The position numbers were made by a program, and so were the translations under genes. Source: Bordetella parapertussis (GTDB lineage: Bacteria; Pseudomonadota; Gammaproteobacteria; Burkholderiales; SG8-39). Taken from it: a stretch of 42,283 nt of DNA. Numbering within the stretch: the stretch's first letter is position 1; each line of letters starts with the position of its first letter. The stretch is taken from assembly GCA_945861875.1 (NCBI GenBank), contig CAMAWC010000026.1, forward strand, positions 1-42,283, read 5' to 3'. Below the pieces are notes generated by a model. The model did not search any database. It worked only from the letters and a program-made list of their open reading frames with translations, and was not told the origin of the DNA. This document shows, piece after piece, positions 9,171 to 17,800 of the stretch.

Positions 9171-10832
9171 ATGTCGAAAACCGCAAGTTATGACGTCATC
9201 ATTATCGGCGGCGGCCACAATGGCCTCACCTGCGCCTGCTATCTCGCCGGTGCCGGGCTGAAGGTGCGCGTGCTGGAAAAGCGCGCCATCATCGGCGGCG
9301 CCGCGGTTACCGAGGAATTCCACCCCGGCTTTCGCAACTCAACGCTGAGTTACACCGTCAGCCTATTGCAGGGCCGGATCATCGCCGATTTGCACCTCGC
9401 CGACCACGGCCTGCGCATCGTCGAACGCCCGCTGCCCAACTTCCTGCCCTTTCCGGACGGCCGCTGCCTGCGCATGCACGCCGACGCCGCGTCGTTGCGC
9501 GCGGAAATCGCGCGCTACTCGACACGCGATGCCGCCCGCGTGGGCGACTATCTTGCTCTGGTGGCACGCATGGCCGACACGCTGCGCGGCCTCATCCTCG
9601 CCGCTCCGCCCAATCTTGGCGGCGGCTGGCGCGCCGTGCTCGCGACCCTTGGCCTCGGGCGCAGGTTGTCCGGGCTGGGCATGGAGGGACAGCGCGACCT
9701 GTGGGAATTCCTCACCCGCAGCGCCGGCGACCTCCTTGATGACTGGTTCGAGAGCGACGAGGTCAAGGCGGCCTTCGGCTTTGACTCCATAGTCGGCAAT
9801 TTCGCCGGGCCCTACTCGCCCGGTTCGGCCTACGTGCTGCTGCATCACGCCTTTGGCGAGGTCAACGGGCGGCGCGGCAGCTGGGGCCACGCCATCGGCG
9901 GCATGGGTGCGATCAGCGACGCCCTCGCCACCGAGGCGCGCCGGCGCGGCGTGGACATTGATACGGATGCCGCAGTGGCGGAGGTGACGGTGAGCGGCGA
10001 CCGCATCAGCGGCGTGGTTTTAGAAGACGGACGCCGCTTTGATGCGCGCGCCGTGGCATCCGCCGTCAATCCGGCCCTGCTCTACGGCAAACTGGTTGCG
10101 GCCGCCGCCCTGCCAGAGGGCTTTCGCGCACGCATGGCGCGCTGGAAGAATTCATCGGGCGTGCTGCGCATGAACGTGGCGCTGTCCGGATTGCCCGATT
10201 TCAGCAGCGCTCCCGGACGCGCACAGCAGGCGCATCACAGCGCCGGCATCATCATTGCCCCCTCCCTCGCCTATATGGAACGCGGGTACTTCGATGCGCG
10301 CACCCTGGGCTGGTCGCGCGAGCCGGTGGTCGAGGTTTTGATCCCGAGCACCCTGGACGGTTCGCTTGCGCCACCGGGCCAGCATGTGGCGAGCCTGTTC
10401 TGCCAGTATTTCAACCCCACTCTGCCCGGCGGACAATCATGGGACGCAGCGCGTGACGACGCCGCCGACGCGGCCATCACCGTGGTCGACAAGGTGGCGC
10501 CGAATTTCAAGGCCAGCATCATCGCCAGGAGCATCCACACCCCGCTCGATCTGGAACGCACATTCGGGCTAATCGGCGGTGACATTTTCCACGGCGCCCT
10601 CACCCCAGACCAGCTGTTCAGCGCACGGCCACTGCTCGGCCATGCCGATTACCGCGGACCGCTCAAGGGGCTGTACCACTGCGGCTCGGGCGCGCACCCC
10701 GGCGGCGGGGTCACCGGCGCGCCGGGCCACAACGCGGCACGGGAGATGATCCGGGATTTGCGCCACGGCCGCACAGCCTGGTCGAAAAAAAAGGCCGGGC
10801 TGGCCGGATTGCGGCCGGATGCATTAGACTAG
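9171..10832 (+). CDS. FAD-dependent oxidoreductase of the phytoene desaturase/PYROXD2 type
   Basis: The 553-residue cytoplasmic flavoprotein starts with a Rossmann FAD site (DVIIIGGGHNGLTCACYLAGAG, then an acidic residue in VLEKR), continues with GGAAVTEEFHPGFRNSTLSY, and ends with the CrtI-type C-terminal FAD motif (YHCGSGAHPGGGVTGAPGHN). These features place it in the CrtI/PYROXD2 group of amine-oxidase-like proteins, most of which have no known substrate. The start at 9171 (MSKTASYDV) puts the nucleotide-binding strand at the usual distance; an in-frame ATG 33 bases upstream would add an unlikely extension. No carotenoid gene is nearby, so a carotenoid desaturase role is not supported. Confidence 0.85.
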   Translation: MSKTASYDVIIIGGGHNGLTCACYLAGAGLKVRVLEKRAIIGGAAVTEEFHPGFRNSTLSYTVSLLQGRIIADLHLADHGLRIVERPLPNFLPFPDGRCLRMHADAASLRAEIARYSTRDAARVGDYLALVARMADTLRGLILAAPPNLGGGWRAVLATLGLGRRLSGLGMEGQRDLWEFLTRSAGDLLDDWFESDEVKAAFGFDSIVGNFAGPYSPGSAYVLLHHAFGEVNGRRGSWGHAIGGMGAISDALATEARRRGVDIDTDAAVAEVTVSGDRISGVVLEDGRRFDARAVASAVNPALLYGKLVAAAALPEGFRARMARWKNSSGVLRMNVALSGLPDFSSAPGRAQQAHHSAGIIIAPSLAYMERGYFDARTLGWSREPVVEVLIPSTLDGSLAPPGQHVASLFCQYFNPTLPGGQSWDAARDDAADAAITVVDKVAPNFKASIIARSIHTPLDLERTFGLIGGDIFHGALTPDQLFSARPLLGHADYRGPLKGLYHCGSGAHPGGGVTGAPGHNAAREMIRDLRHGRTAWSKKKAGLAGLRPDALD

Positions 10833-10912
10833 CTGCAAATGAGTGACCGATTATCCGTGCCGGCTTCACCCGCCCATTGCGTACCCGATCGCACAACATC
10901 GGAACAGACATT

Positions 10913-12130
10913 ATGAAATTCGTCATCGTTGACGACGATCCCATCCTTCTCCGGCACATGCAGGCGATGCTCGAGGAAGACGGCCACAGCGTCAAGAGTT
11001 ACAGTTCAGGCGTCGACGCGTTGCGCGATATCGCCAGGGACCGGCCCGACGTGCTCATCAGCGACGTCATGATGCCGGCGATGGACGGTTTTGAGCTGTG
11101 CCGGCAAATTCGCGACCGGCCGGACCTGGCCGCGATCAGAATAATCATTTGCTCGGCAAAATCCTATGACTTTGACCGCCGTCGCGCCAAGGAACTGGGC
11201 GCCGACGGATACATCGTCAAACCAATCGAACGCGAGACCCTGCTGCCGCAAATTCATGACATTCTCTCCAACAAGGTTACGGTAAGCTACTGGGGAGTGC
11301 ACGGCACCCTGCCGGTGCCTGGCGCCGGTACGCTGCGCTACGGTGGCAATACGCCCTGCGTCAGTGTAGAGGTCAGCGGTGAACCACTGACCATTTTTGA
11401 CTGCGGGTCCGGCATAAAGCAGTTATCCGATTACCTCGCGACGTCCGAAGAGCAGCGCATATCGGCACGGATGTTCATCACCCATACGCACTGGGACCAC
11501 ATCAACACCATCCCGTTTTTCGGTCCGCTCTACGTCCGCGGCAACCAGATCGAAATATTCGGCCCCTACCAGGGTGACCTCACCATAGAGCGCGCGATTA
11601 CGGCGCAGATGGAAAGCGTCTATTTCCCCGTCACCATCCGCGAGTTCGCCGCACGCATCACCTACCGCGACCTGCGCGAGGAAACGCTGGATTTCGGCGC
11701 GATCAGGATCGATGCCATGCTGCTCAAGCACCCGGGCTACTGCCTCGGTTACCGGCTCACCGCACACGACCGCTCGGTCTGCTATATCACCGATAACGAA
11801 CTCTACCTGCCCAACGATCACCGTCACGACCCGGCTTATTTCGAGCGACTGTGCGACTTCGTGCGCGGTGCGGACGTGCTGATCACCGACACCACTTATC
11901 GCGACCACGAGTACACCTCGAAAGTGGACTGGGGACACTCCTCGGTCAGCGAAGTCGCCAGCCTGGCAGCGAAGGCACAGGTCAAGCGACTTCACCTGTT
12001 TCACCACGATCCGGACCAGAGCGACGACGACATTGACCTCAAACTGAAGGAAACGCGGGAAGCCCTCTCGCGCCTGGGCGCGGATGTCATCTGCGAGGCG
12101 CCTGCGGAGAAATCGCAACTGGTGCTTTAG
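10913..12130 (+). CDS. Response regulator receiver domain fused to a metallo-beta-lactamase-fold hydrolase
   Basis: This is a 405-residue two-domain protein. Residues 1-118 are a complete receiver domain: acidic pocket DDD at 7-9, phospho-acceptor Asp51 (VLISDVMMP), Ser81 and Lys103 (YIVKPI). Residues 122-405 are an MBL-fold hydrolase with HTHWDH (His191, His193, Asp195, His196), LKHPGYCLGYR, YITDNELY, WGHSS and HLFHHDP, so the two-metal site looks intact. The hydrolase resembles the PhnP/cyclic-phosphodiesterase branch, so phosphorylation may control a phosphodiester hydrolase. No histidine kinase lies nearby, so it would be an orphan. The ATG at 10913 begins exactly at the first receiver strand. 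Hairpin copy B follows the gene. Confidence 0.88.
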   Translation: MKFVIVDDDPILLRHMQAMLEEDGHSVKSYSSGVDALRDIARDRPDVLISDVMMPAMDGFELCRQIRDRPDLAAIRIIICSAKSYDFDRRRAKELGADGYIVKPIERETLLPQIHDILSNKVTVSYWGVHGTLPVPGAGTLRYGGNTPCVSVEVSGEPLTIFDCGSGIKQLSDYLATSEEQRISARMFITHTHWDHINTIPFFGPLYVRGNQIEIFGPYQGDLTIERAITAQMESVYFPVTIREFAARITYRDLREETLDFGAIRIDAMLLKHPGYCLGYRLTAHDRSVCYITDNELYLPNDHRHDPAYFERLCDFVRGADVLITDTTYRDHEYTSKVDWGHSSVSEVASLAAKAQVKRLHLFHHDPDQSDDDIDLKLKETREALSRLGADVICEAPAEKSQLVL

Positions 12131-12189
12131 CACGGAACTTCGGCAAGCCCGGCAGGTATGCACTCCCCTGCCACACCACTGGACATTGG

Positions 12190-12262
12190 CTGGAAACCCT
12201 TGCCAGTCGCGGCTTTCCGGTTGATGGTCGTGTGCCAGGCGCTACTTCACGGCGCCGAATCC
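12190..12262. repeat. 73-bp direct repeat, left copy (hairpin repeat B plus relic gene end)
   Basis: It aligns without gaps to 14815-14887 with 62 of 73 identical bases. The first part is the interspersed hairpin (CTGGAAA...TTTCCGG). The last 21 bases (12242-12262), read on the reverse strand, encode GFGAVK and a stop, the same ending as the 5-oxoprolinase gene at 14867. The three differences in that coding portion are all silent (one is TAA against TAG). The two copies bracket the tumE-tumA-caspase cassette. Confidence 0.8.
12242..12262 (-). pseudogene. Relic 3' end of a hydantoinase/5-oxoprolinase gene
   Basis: On the reverse strand this reads GGA TTC GGC GCC GTG AAG TAG (GFGAVK, stop), matching the last codons of the intact gene ending at 14867 with silent changes only. 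Nothing resembling a hydantoinase continues beyond 12262, so only the gene tail is left. Very short, but the position directly after hairpin copy B mirrors the intact locus. Confidence 0.5.
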
Positions 12263-12275
12263 GCTGCTTGCGGAC

Positions 12276-12294
12276 TATGGTATACTATGCCATA
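12276..12294 (+). promoter_or_regulatory. Operator palindrome with extended -10 promoter at the tumE start
   Basis: TATGGTATACTATGCCATA is two inverted TATGGYATA half-sites around a central C, eight of nine pairs matching. It contains the extended -10 box TGG-TATACT (12278-12286). Transcription would begin around 12293, at the tumE ATG (12294), so the message would be leaderless. A repressor bound here, plausibly TumA, would cover the polymerase site completely. Confidence 0.65.
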
Positions 12295-12620
12295 TGGTAA
12301 AATCTGCCAGATCCGCCACCCTGGTCCTGCACGAAAAGATCGTCCAGGATGACGGCGCAATAGTGGAGTTAGTCATATGGCAGTTGCCGCAAGCAACTCC
12401 CGACCGACCGCACGCGCTGAAATACCGGCTTTATTTCGGCCGGAGCGGAAAGTGTCTGGTGCGCTACGACAACGAGTCGGGCAAAGGCGACCACCGGCAC
12501 GTTCGCGGCAGGGAAACACCTTATAGCTTTGTGTCATTGGCAAAACTACGACGCGATTTCGAATCGGACATGAAAAAATACGGAGGTGGAAATGAAGAAA
12601 ATCCGGGTATCGGTCGGTAA
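12294..12620 (+). CDS. tumE: TumE-family (DUF6516) toxin of a type II toxin-antitoxin pair
   Basis: The 108-residue protein contains DDGAIVELVIWQLP, KYRLYF, RYDNESGKGDHRHV and YSFVSLAKLRRDF, the conserved pattern of the DUF6516/TumE family, which is annotated as the toxin of tumE-tumA modules. The target is not established from sequence. The ATG at 12294 matches the family's usual start and overlaps the operator by one base. No ribosome site precedes it, in keeping with a leaderless message. Its last 29 bases overlap tumA. The family call rests on memory of the motif but the paired HTH gene supports it. Confidence 0.8.
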   Translation: MVKSARSATLVLHEKIVQDDGAIVELVIWQLPQATPDRPHALKYRLYFGRSGKCLVRYDNESGKGDHRHVRGRETPYSFVSLAKLRRDFESDMKKYGGGNEENPGIGR

Positions 12621-12948
12621 CACCGCGCAGGCGCTGGACCGCTTCGAGCATGCCTGGCGGCAAGCGGAAAAGGGTAGTGTGCCGGTCGCACAAGTGCGCC
12701 TCTCCTTCGAAAGCTTGCCGACCTTGTTGAAAAATCTCACCCCCGCACGCTGGACGCTGCTCGAGTTGCTCAAGCACGACGGCCCGCTGTCGATCAACGA
12801 GCTGGCGCGTCGACTCGCGCGCCACTACAAGAACGTTCATACCGATGTGACGCGCCTGATCGAGCTCGGCCTGATCGAGCGCCAGACTGACCAGCGGGTA
12901 GCGGTGCTGTGGGACATTGTTGCTGCCGAGATGAAGCTGGCCGCGTGA
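12592..12948 (+). CDS. tumA: TumA-type winged-helix antitoxin/autorepressor
   Basis: This 118-residue protein carries a winged helix at about residues 45-110: LTPARWTLLELLKHDGPLSI, then NELARRLARHYKNVHTDVTR and LIELGLIERQ, the layout of the HVO_A0114-like HTH proteins found with TumE toxins. GGAGGT at 12582-12587 lies five bases before the ATG, a far stronger ribosome site than that of tumE, which would favour excess antitoxin. The gene overlaps tumE by 29 bases. It is the obvious ligand for the palindrome at 12276-12294. The caspase-like gene follows after 22 bases. Confidence 0.8.
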   Translation: MKKIRVSVGNTAQALDRFEHAWRQAEKGSVPVAQVRLSFESLPTLLKNLTPARWTLLELLKHDGPLSINELARRLARHYKNVHTDVTRLIELGLIERQTDQRVAVLWDIVAAEMKLAA

Positions 12949-12970
12949 GTATCTGACCCCTCGCAAGGCA

Positions 12971-14794
12971 ATGTCTGACATGCGATTCGTTTTAATTTTG
13001 GCTCTACTGATTTCCACTCTTGCAGGAGCAGGAGAGAACCGGATCGCCCTCGTGATAGGCAACAACGCCTATAAAGACGACCCGCTCACCGCTCCCGTCA
13101 ACGACGCGCGCGCGATGGCCAGTTCATTGACCGAGCTCGGCTTCAAGGTGACCAAGCTGGAGAACGTAGGTCGCGTCGCAATGCGAAGTGCCATCCAAAC
13201 CTTTGCGAGCAATTTAACTGGCCCAGAGGCGATTGGCTTGTTTTACTTCGCCGGTCATGGAATGCAATCGAAAGGCAAGAATTTCCTAATCCCCGTTGAT
13301 GCCAATGTAGAGCATGAAGACGGAATTGAAGCTCAGGGCGTAGATGTTCAATATTTGTTGGACAAATTTAGTGATATGCGAAGTGGCATGAATATTCTGA
13401 TTCTCGATGCGTGTCGTAACAATCCCTTTGCAAAGCGCGGCGTTAATCGCGCGTCTGGTTTGGCCGCAATTGACGGCCCTCCCGGCACTCTGGTTGCATT
13501 TGCGGCTGCGCCGGGACATGTCGCGTTGGAACGAGAAGGTGGCAACGGCATCTATACGAAAAATGTCCTTGCCAATATTAAGGAGCCCGGATTGCCGGTA
13601 GAGGAAATATTCAAGCGCGTACGTTCTGGCGTTTTAAGCGAAACAGGAAAATTGCAAGTGCCCTGGGAGAATACTTCCTTGGTCAGAGACTTTTACTTTA
13701 AGGGAGCCCCAGCAGGTAGCGGCTATAAGCCGGCGAATACCGATGCTGAAACCGAAGCATGGGCTAATGTGGAGGCTAGTAGAAATATTTACGAAATTAT
13801 TGCCTTTCTACGCCGCTTTCCCCAGAGCCGTTATCAGAGTCAAATAGTCACACGCATAAACTCAATCCTTGCCAAGCTGAAACCTGGCCCTCCGCCGATC
13901 CAACTGAATGACCTGCCGGAGTTTTTAAAAGAAGCGTATTCAGGTCTTGGGATGCGTCCGTTAAACAAGTACTCGGCAGACTATTACGGCTTGACGGAAC
14001 CGAAAGGCATACTCATTACAGACGTTGAGCGTGGGTCATTCGGAGAGCGAGCGGGCATATTATCCGCCGACATATTGATAAAAATAAATGGTAAAGCTGT
14101 GACCCGTATAGCGGATGCCGCAACGATAGGATCCACCATTATCCCAGGTGAATTTGTTGAAGTGGTCGTGTGGCGCAATCGACGCGAAGTTTCTTTGTCA
14201 GGCTTGATTCAAAGAGCACCAATTGAACGATTGCTAGGACGAATTGCAGGCGCTCAGTTGATGGAACGAAGCCACGACCGCGCTCGTGCGTTCTACGAAT
14301 ACTTGGCTGTGACAGATGACGCTCAGGGTCAAGCTGATTTGGGCTTCCTTTATCTAATGGGACTCGGGGTGCAACGTGATTTTAAAATGGCTGAGTCGTG
14401 GCTATTGAAGGCTGCACTCCAAGGAAAGACCCACGCAGCGGCCCTTCTGTCTGGGATTTACTTGAATCCGAGTAGCGGCATTCAGAATAATAGCGAGGCA
14501 TTGCGCTGGGCGAAATTTTCTGCTGAAGCAGGCGTTCCGGAGGGAGCAACAATGCTTGCAGCAGCTCAATTTAGAGGAGTTGGGACAACAAGAAATGCAA
14601 CTGAGGGCGTGCGCTGGGCGCGAATGGGAGCGGAGCAAGGTCAAACAACATCGATGCTTTTGCTCGGAGTGGCATATGAGAACGGGATCGGTGGCGTTCC
14701 TAGAAATTCCGACGAAGCAAAGATGTGGTATCGGCATGCACGCGACGGCGGTTCAGCAGCAGCCAAAACAGCATTGCAGCGATTGGGCGACTGA
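12971..14794 (+). CDS. Exported caspase-like peptidase with PDZ domain and Sel1 repeats
   Basis: This is a 607-residue protein with a signal peptide (about residues 4-22, ILALLISTLAGAG, no lipobox Cys). A caspase-fold domain follows at about 23-250 with the catalytic pair His96 (FYFAGHG) and Cys148 (ILILDACRNNPF). A PDZ domain spans about 317-415 (LGMRPLN, then GILITDVERGSFGERAGI). Three or four Sel1-type repeats occupy about 430-605 (ADLGFLYLMGLGVQRDFKMA). It should act in the periplasm. The start could be the second ATG (12980), which begins exactly at the signal peptide; AAGG at 12965 suits neither start perfectly. Base composition is clearly lower in GC than its neighbours (13321-13380 has 24 G/C of 60), a sign of transfer. 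It probably shares the tumEA transcript. Confidence 0.87.
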   Translation: MSDMRFVLILALLISTLAGAGENRIALVIGNNAYKDDPLTAPVNDARAMASSLTELGFKVTKLENVGRVAMRSAIQTFASNLTGPEAIGLFYFAGHGMQSKGKNFLIPVDANVEHEDGIEAQGVDVQYLLDKFSDMRSGMNILILDACRNNPFAKRGVNRASGLAAIDGPPGTLVAFAAAPGHVALEREGGNGIYTKNVLANIKEPGLPVEEIFKRVRSGVLSETGKLQVPWENTSLVRDFYFKGAPAGSGYKPANTDAETEAWANVEASRNIYEIIAFLRRFPQSRYQSQIVTRINSILAKLKPGPPPIQLNDLPEFLKEAYSGLGMRPLNKYSADYYGLTEPKGILITDVERGSFGERAGILSADILIKINGKAVTRIADAATIGSTIIPGEFVEVVVWRNRREVSLSGLIQRAPIERLLGRIAGAQLMERSHDRARAFYEYLAVTDDAQGQADLGFLYLMGLGVQRDFKMAESWLLKAALQGKTHAAALLSGIYLNPSSGIQNNSEALRWAKFSAEAGVPEGATMLAAAQFRGVGTTRNATEGVRWARMGAEQGQTTSMLLLGVAYENGIGGVPRNSDEAKMWYRHARDGGSAAAKTALQRLGD

Positions 14795-14814
14795 ATAGCG
14801 CGGAGCACTTTCGC

Positions 14815-14887
14815 CTGGAGACCCGCGCCAGTCGTGGCTTTCCAGCCGATGGCCGTGTTCCAGGCGTTACTTCACCGCGCCGAATCC
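14815..14887. repeat. 73-bp direct repeat, right copy (hairpin repeat C plus gene end)
   Basis: This is the partner of 12190-12262. Its first part is the hairpin CTGGAGA...TTTCCAG; its last 21 bases are the 3' end of the intact 5-oxoprolinase gene. It lies between the convergent ends of the caspase-like gene and that gene. Confidence 0.8.
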
Positions 14888-17800
14888 CCCGCCCCCCGGC
14901 GTCTCGATGACGAACACGTCACCCGGATTCATCTCCGCCTGATCTGCCGCACCCAGCTCTTCCACACGACCGTTTGCGCGCTCGACACTGTTGCGTCCCA
15001 CCTTCGCCGGCAATCCGCCGGCCATGCCGTAGGGCGGCACACGGCGGTGGCCGGAGAGGATGGCCGCGGTCATGGCTTCGAGAAAGCGCACGCGGCGCAC
15101 CGCGCCGTTGCCGCCGTGCCAGCGACCGCCACCGCCCGAGCCCTGGCGGATTTCGAAGCTCTCCAGCAGCACCGGGAAGCGCCACTCCAGCACTTCCGGA
15201 TCGGTGAGGCGTGAATTGGTCATGTGGGTCTGCACCACGTCGGTACCGTTAAAGCCCTCGCCCGCACCCGAGCCGCCGGAAATAGTTTCGTAGTATTGGT
15301 AAGTGGCATTGCCAAAGGTGAAGTTGTTCATTGTGCCCTGGGAAGCCCCCATCACGCCCAGCGCGCCGTAAAGCGTGTCGGTAAGGCATTGCGAGGTTTC
15401 CACGTTGCCGGCAACCACCGCGGCCGGATAGCGCGGGTTGAGCATCGAGCCCTCGGGAATGATGACCTCGAGCGGCTTGAGGCAGCCGGCGTTGAGCGGA
15501 ATGTCATCATCTACCAGGGTGCGGAACACATAGAGCACCGCCGCCATGCACACCGCCGAGGGCGCGTTGAAATTGTTGGGCAGTTGCGCCGAGGTGCCGG
15601 TGAAATCGATGACCGCACTGCGCCTGGCGTGATTGATGGTGATCTTCACCTTGATCAGTCCGCCATTGTCCATTTCGTATTCGAACGCGCCGTCCTTGAG
15701 CACGTCAATCACGCGCCGCACCGCTTCCTCGGCGTTGTCCTGCACATGTCGCATATAGGCGTGCACCACCTCCAGGCTGAAGTGCGCGACCATGCGGCGC
15801 AGTTCCTGCACGCCTTTTTCGTTGGCGGCGATCATGGCGCGCAGGTCGGCCATGTTTTGCTCGACATTGCGCGTAGGGTACTTGGCCGATTGCAGCAGCT
15901 TCACCGTTTCGGCTTCGCGCAAGCGCCCTTCCTCGACCAGCAGGAAGTTGTCTATCAGCACACCCTCTTCCTCGATGTGCTTGCTGTAGGGCGGCATGGA
16001 ACCGGGCGTGATGCCGCCGATGTCGGCATGGTGGCCGCGCGAGCCGACGTAAAACAGGATGTTTTTCCCGGCGTCGTCGAATACCGGCGTGATGACGGTG
16101 ATGTCAGGCAGGTGGGTGCCGCCGTTGTAGGGCGCATTGAGCACATAGACGTTGCCGGCCTTCATTTTGCCGGTGTTCTCGCGAATGACCGTGCGGATGG
16201 ATTCGCCCATGGACCCCAGGTGCACCGGCATGTGCGGCGCATTGGCAATGAGCTCCCCGGCCTGGTTGAACACGGCGCAGGAAAAATCCAGCCGCTCCTT
16301 GATGTTCACCGAATAGGCGGTGTTGGCGAGGCGCAGGCCCATTTGCTCGGCGATGGACATGTACAGGTTGTTGAAAATCTCCAGCATCACCGGGTCGACT
16401 TTGGTGCCCATGGCATGGCGCTCCGGCCGCGCCTCGATGCGTTCGAGCACCATGTGGTCGCGCGGCGTCACCTCGGCCTGCCAGCCGGGCTCGACCACGG
16501 TGGTGGCATTGGCTTCGGCGATGATGGCCGGGCCCCTGACCTTGTCGCCCGGTTGCAGCGTCTCGCGGCGGAACACCGGTGTGGCGTGGTGTTTCCCGCC
16601 GGTGAACATTTGCACCGTTTCGGCGGCTTGTGGCGCACCGCTGCGCGCTCCGGCGGCGGGCTTGGCCTCGGCCGGCGCATCGGACGCGCCTATGGCCTCG
16701 ACCGATACCGCCTCGGCGATCAGGCCGCGATTGGGCATGAGAAAGGAATAGCGCATGCGATAGGCCGCCTCGAATTCGGCCACCATGGCCGCAATATCGG
16801 CGAAGTTGACGATCAGCGCAGAGTCCGTACCGTCGTACCTGAGGTGCACGCGCCTGACCACGCGTACACGCTCCGCCGGCACGCCCTGCCCGAGCAATTC
16901 GTCGCGCGACGATACGGCCAGCCCCTCGAGCACCGCGTCGAGTTCGGCGACGTTCCGTTGTTCAAGCTTTACCTCCACCGCCCGCTCACGCATGGCGGTC
17001 TGGTCGGCAAGCCCCATGCCGTAGGCCGACAGCACACCCGCCAGCGGGTGGATGAACACGCGCGTCATGCCCAGGGCGTCGGCCACCAGGCAGGCGTGCT
17101 GCCCGCCGGCGCCGCCAAAGCAGCACAGGGTGTACTCGGTGACGTCGTGACCGCGCTGCACCGAAATTTGCTTGATGGCGTTGGCCATGTTGCCCACGGC
17201 GATGTCGATAAAGCCCTCGGCCACCGCTTCGGGCGTGCGCGCGTTGCTCTGGTTACCCGTGGCCTTGCGGATGTCTTCGGCCAGCACGGTGAATTTCCTG
17301 CGCGCCACTTCGGCGTCCAAGCGTTCGCCGCCCGAGCGGCCGAACACCGGCGGGAAGAATTGCGGCTGGATTTTACCCAGCATGACATTGCAGTCGGTGA
17401 CGGCAAGCGGCCCGTCCTTGCGGTACGACGCCGGGCCGGGATTGGCGCCGGCCGAATCGGGGCCGACGCGATAACGCGCGCCGTCAAAATGCAATATGGA
17501 ACCGCCGCCCGCCGCAACGGTGTGGATGCTCATCATCGGCGCGCGCATGCGCACTCCGGCCACCTGCGTTTCGAACACACGCTCGAGGTCGGACAATTGC
17601 GTGCCGGCAAAATGCGACACGTCGGTGGAGGTGCCGCCCATGTCAAAGCCGATTATTTTTTCAAAACCCGCCATCAGCGAGGTGCGCACCGCGCCGACGA
17701 TGCCGCCGGCCGGACCGGAGAGGATGGAGTCCTTGCCCTGGAAGCGGCGCGCATCGGTCAGGCCGCCGTTCGATTGCATGAACATCAGGCGCACCCCGGC

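Noticed and set aside
12971..14794. Caspase-like protein as a CBASS or gasdermin-type defence effector
   Set aside because: The signal peptide points to the periplasm and no nucleotidyltransferase, gasdermin or sensor ATPase gene is adjacent.
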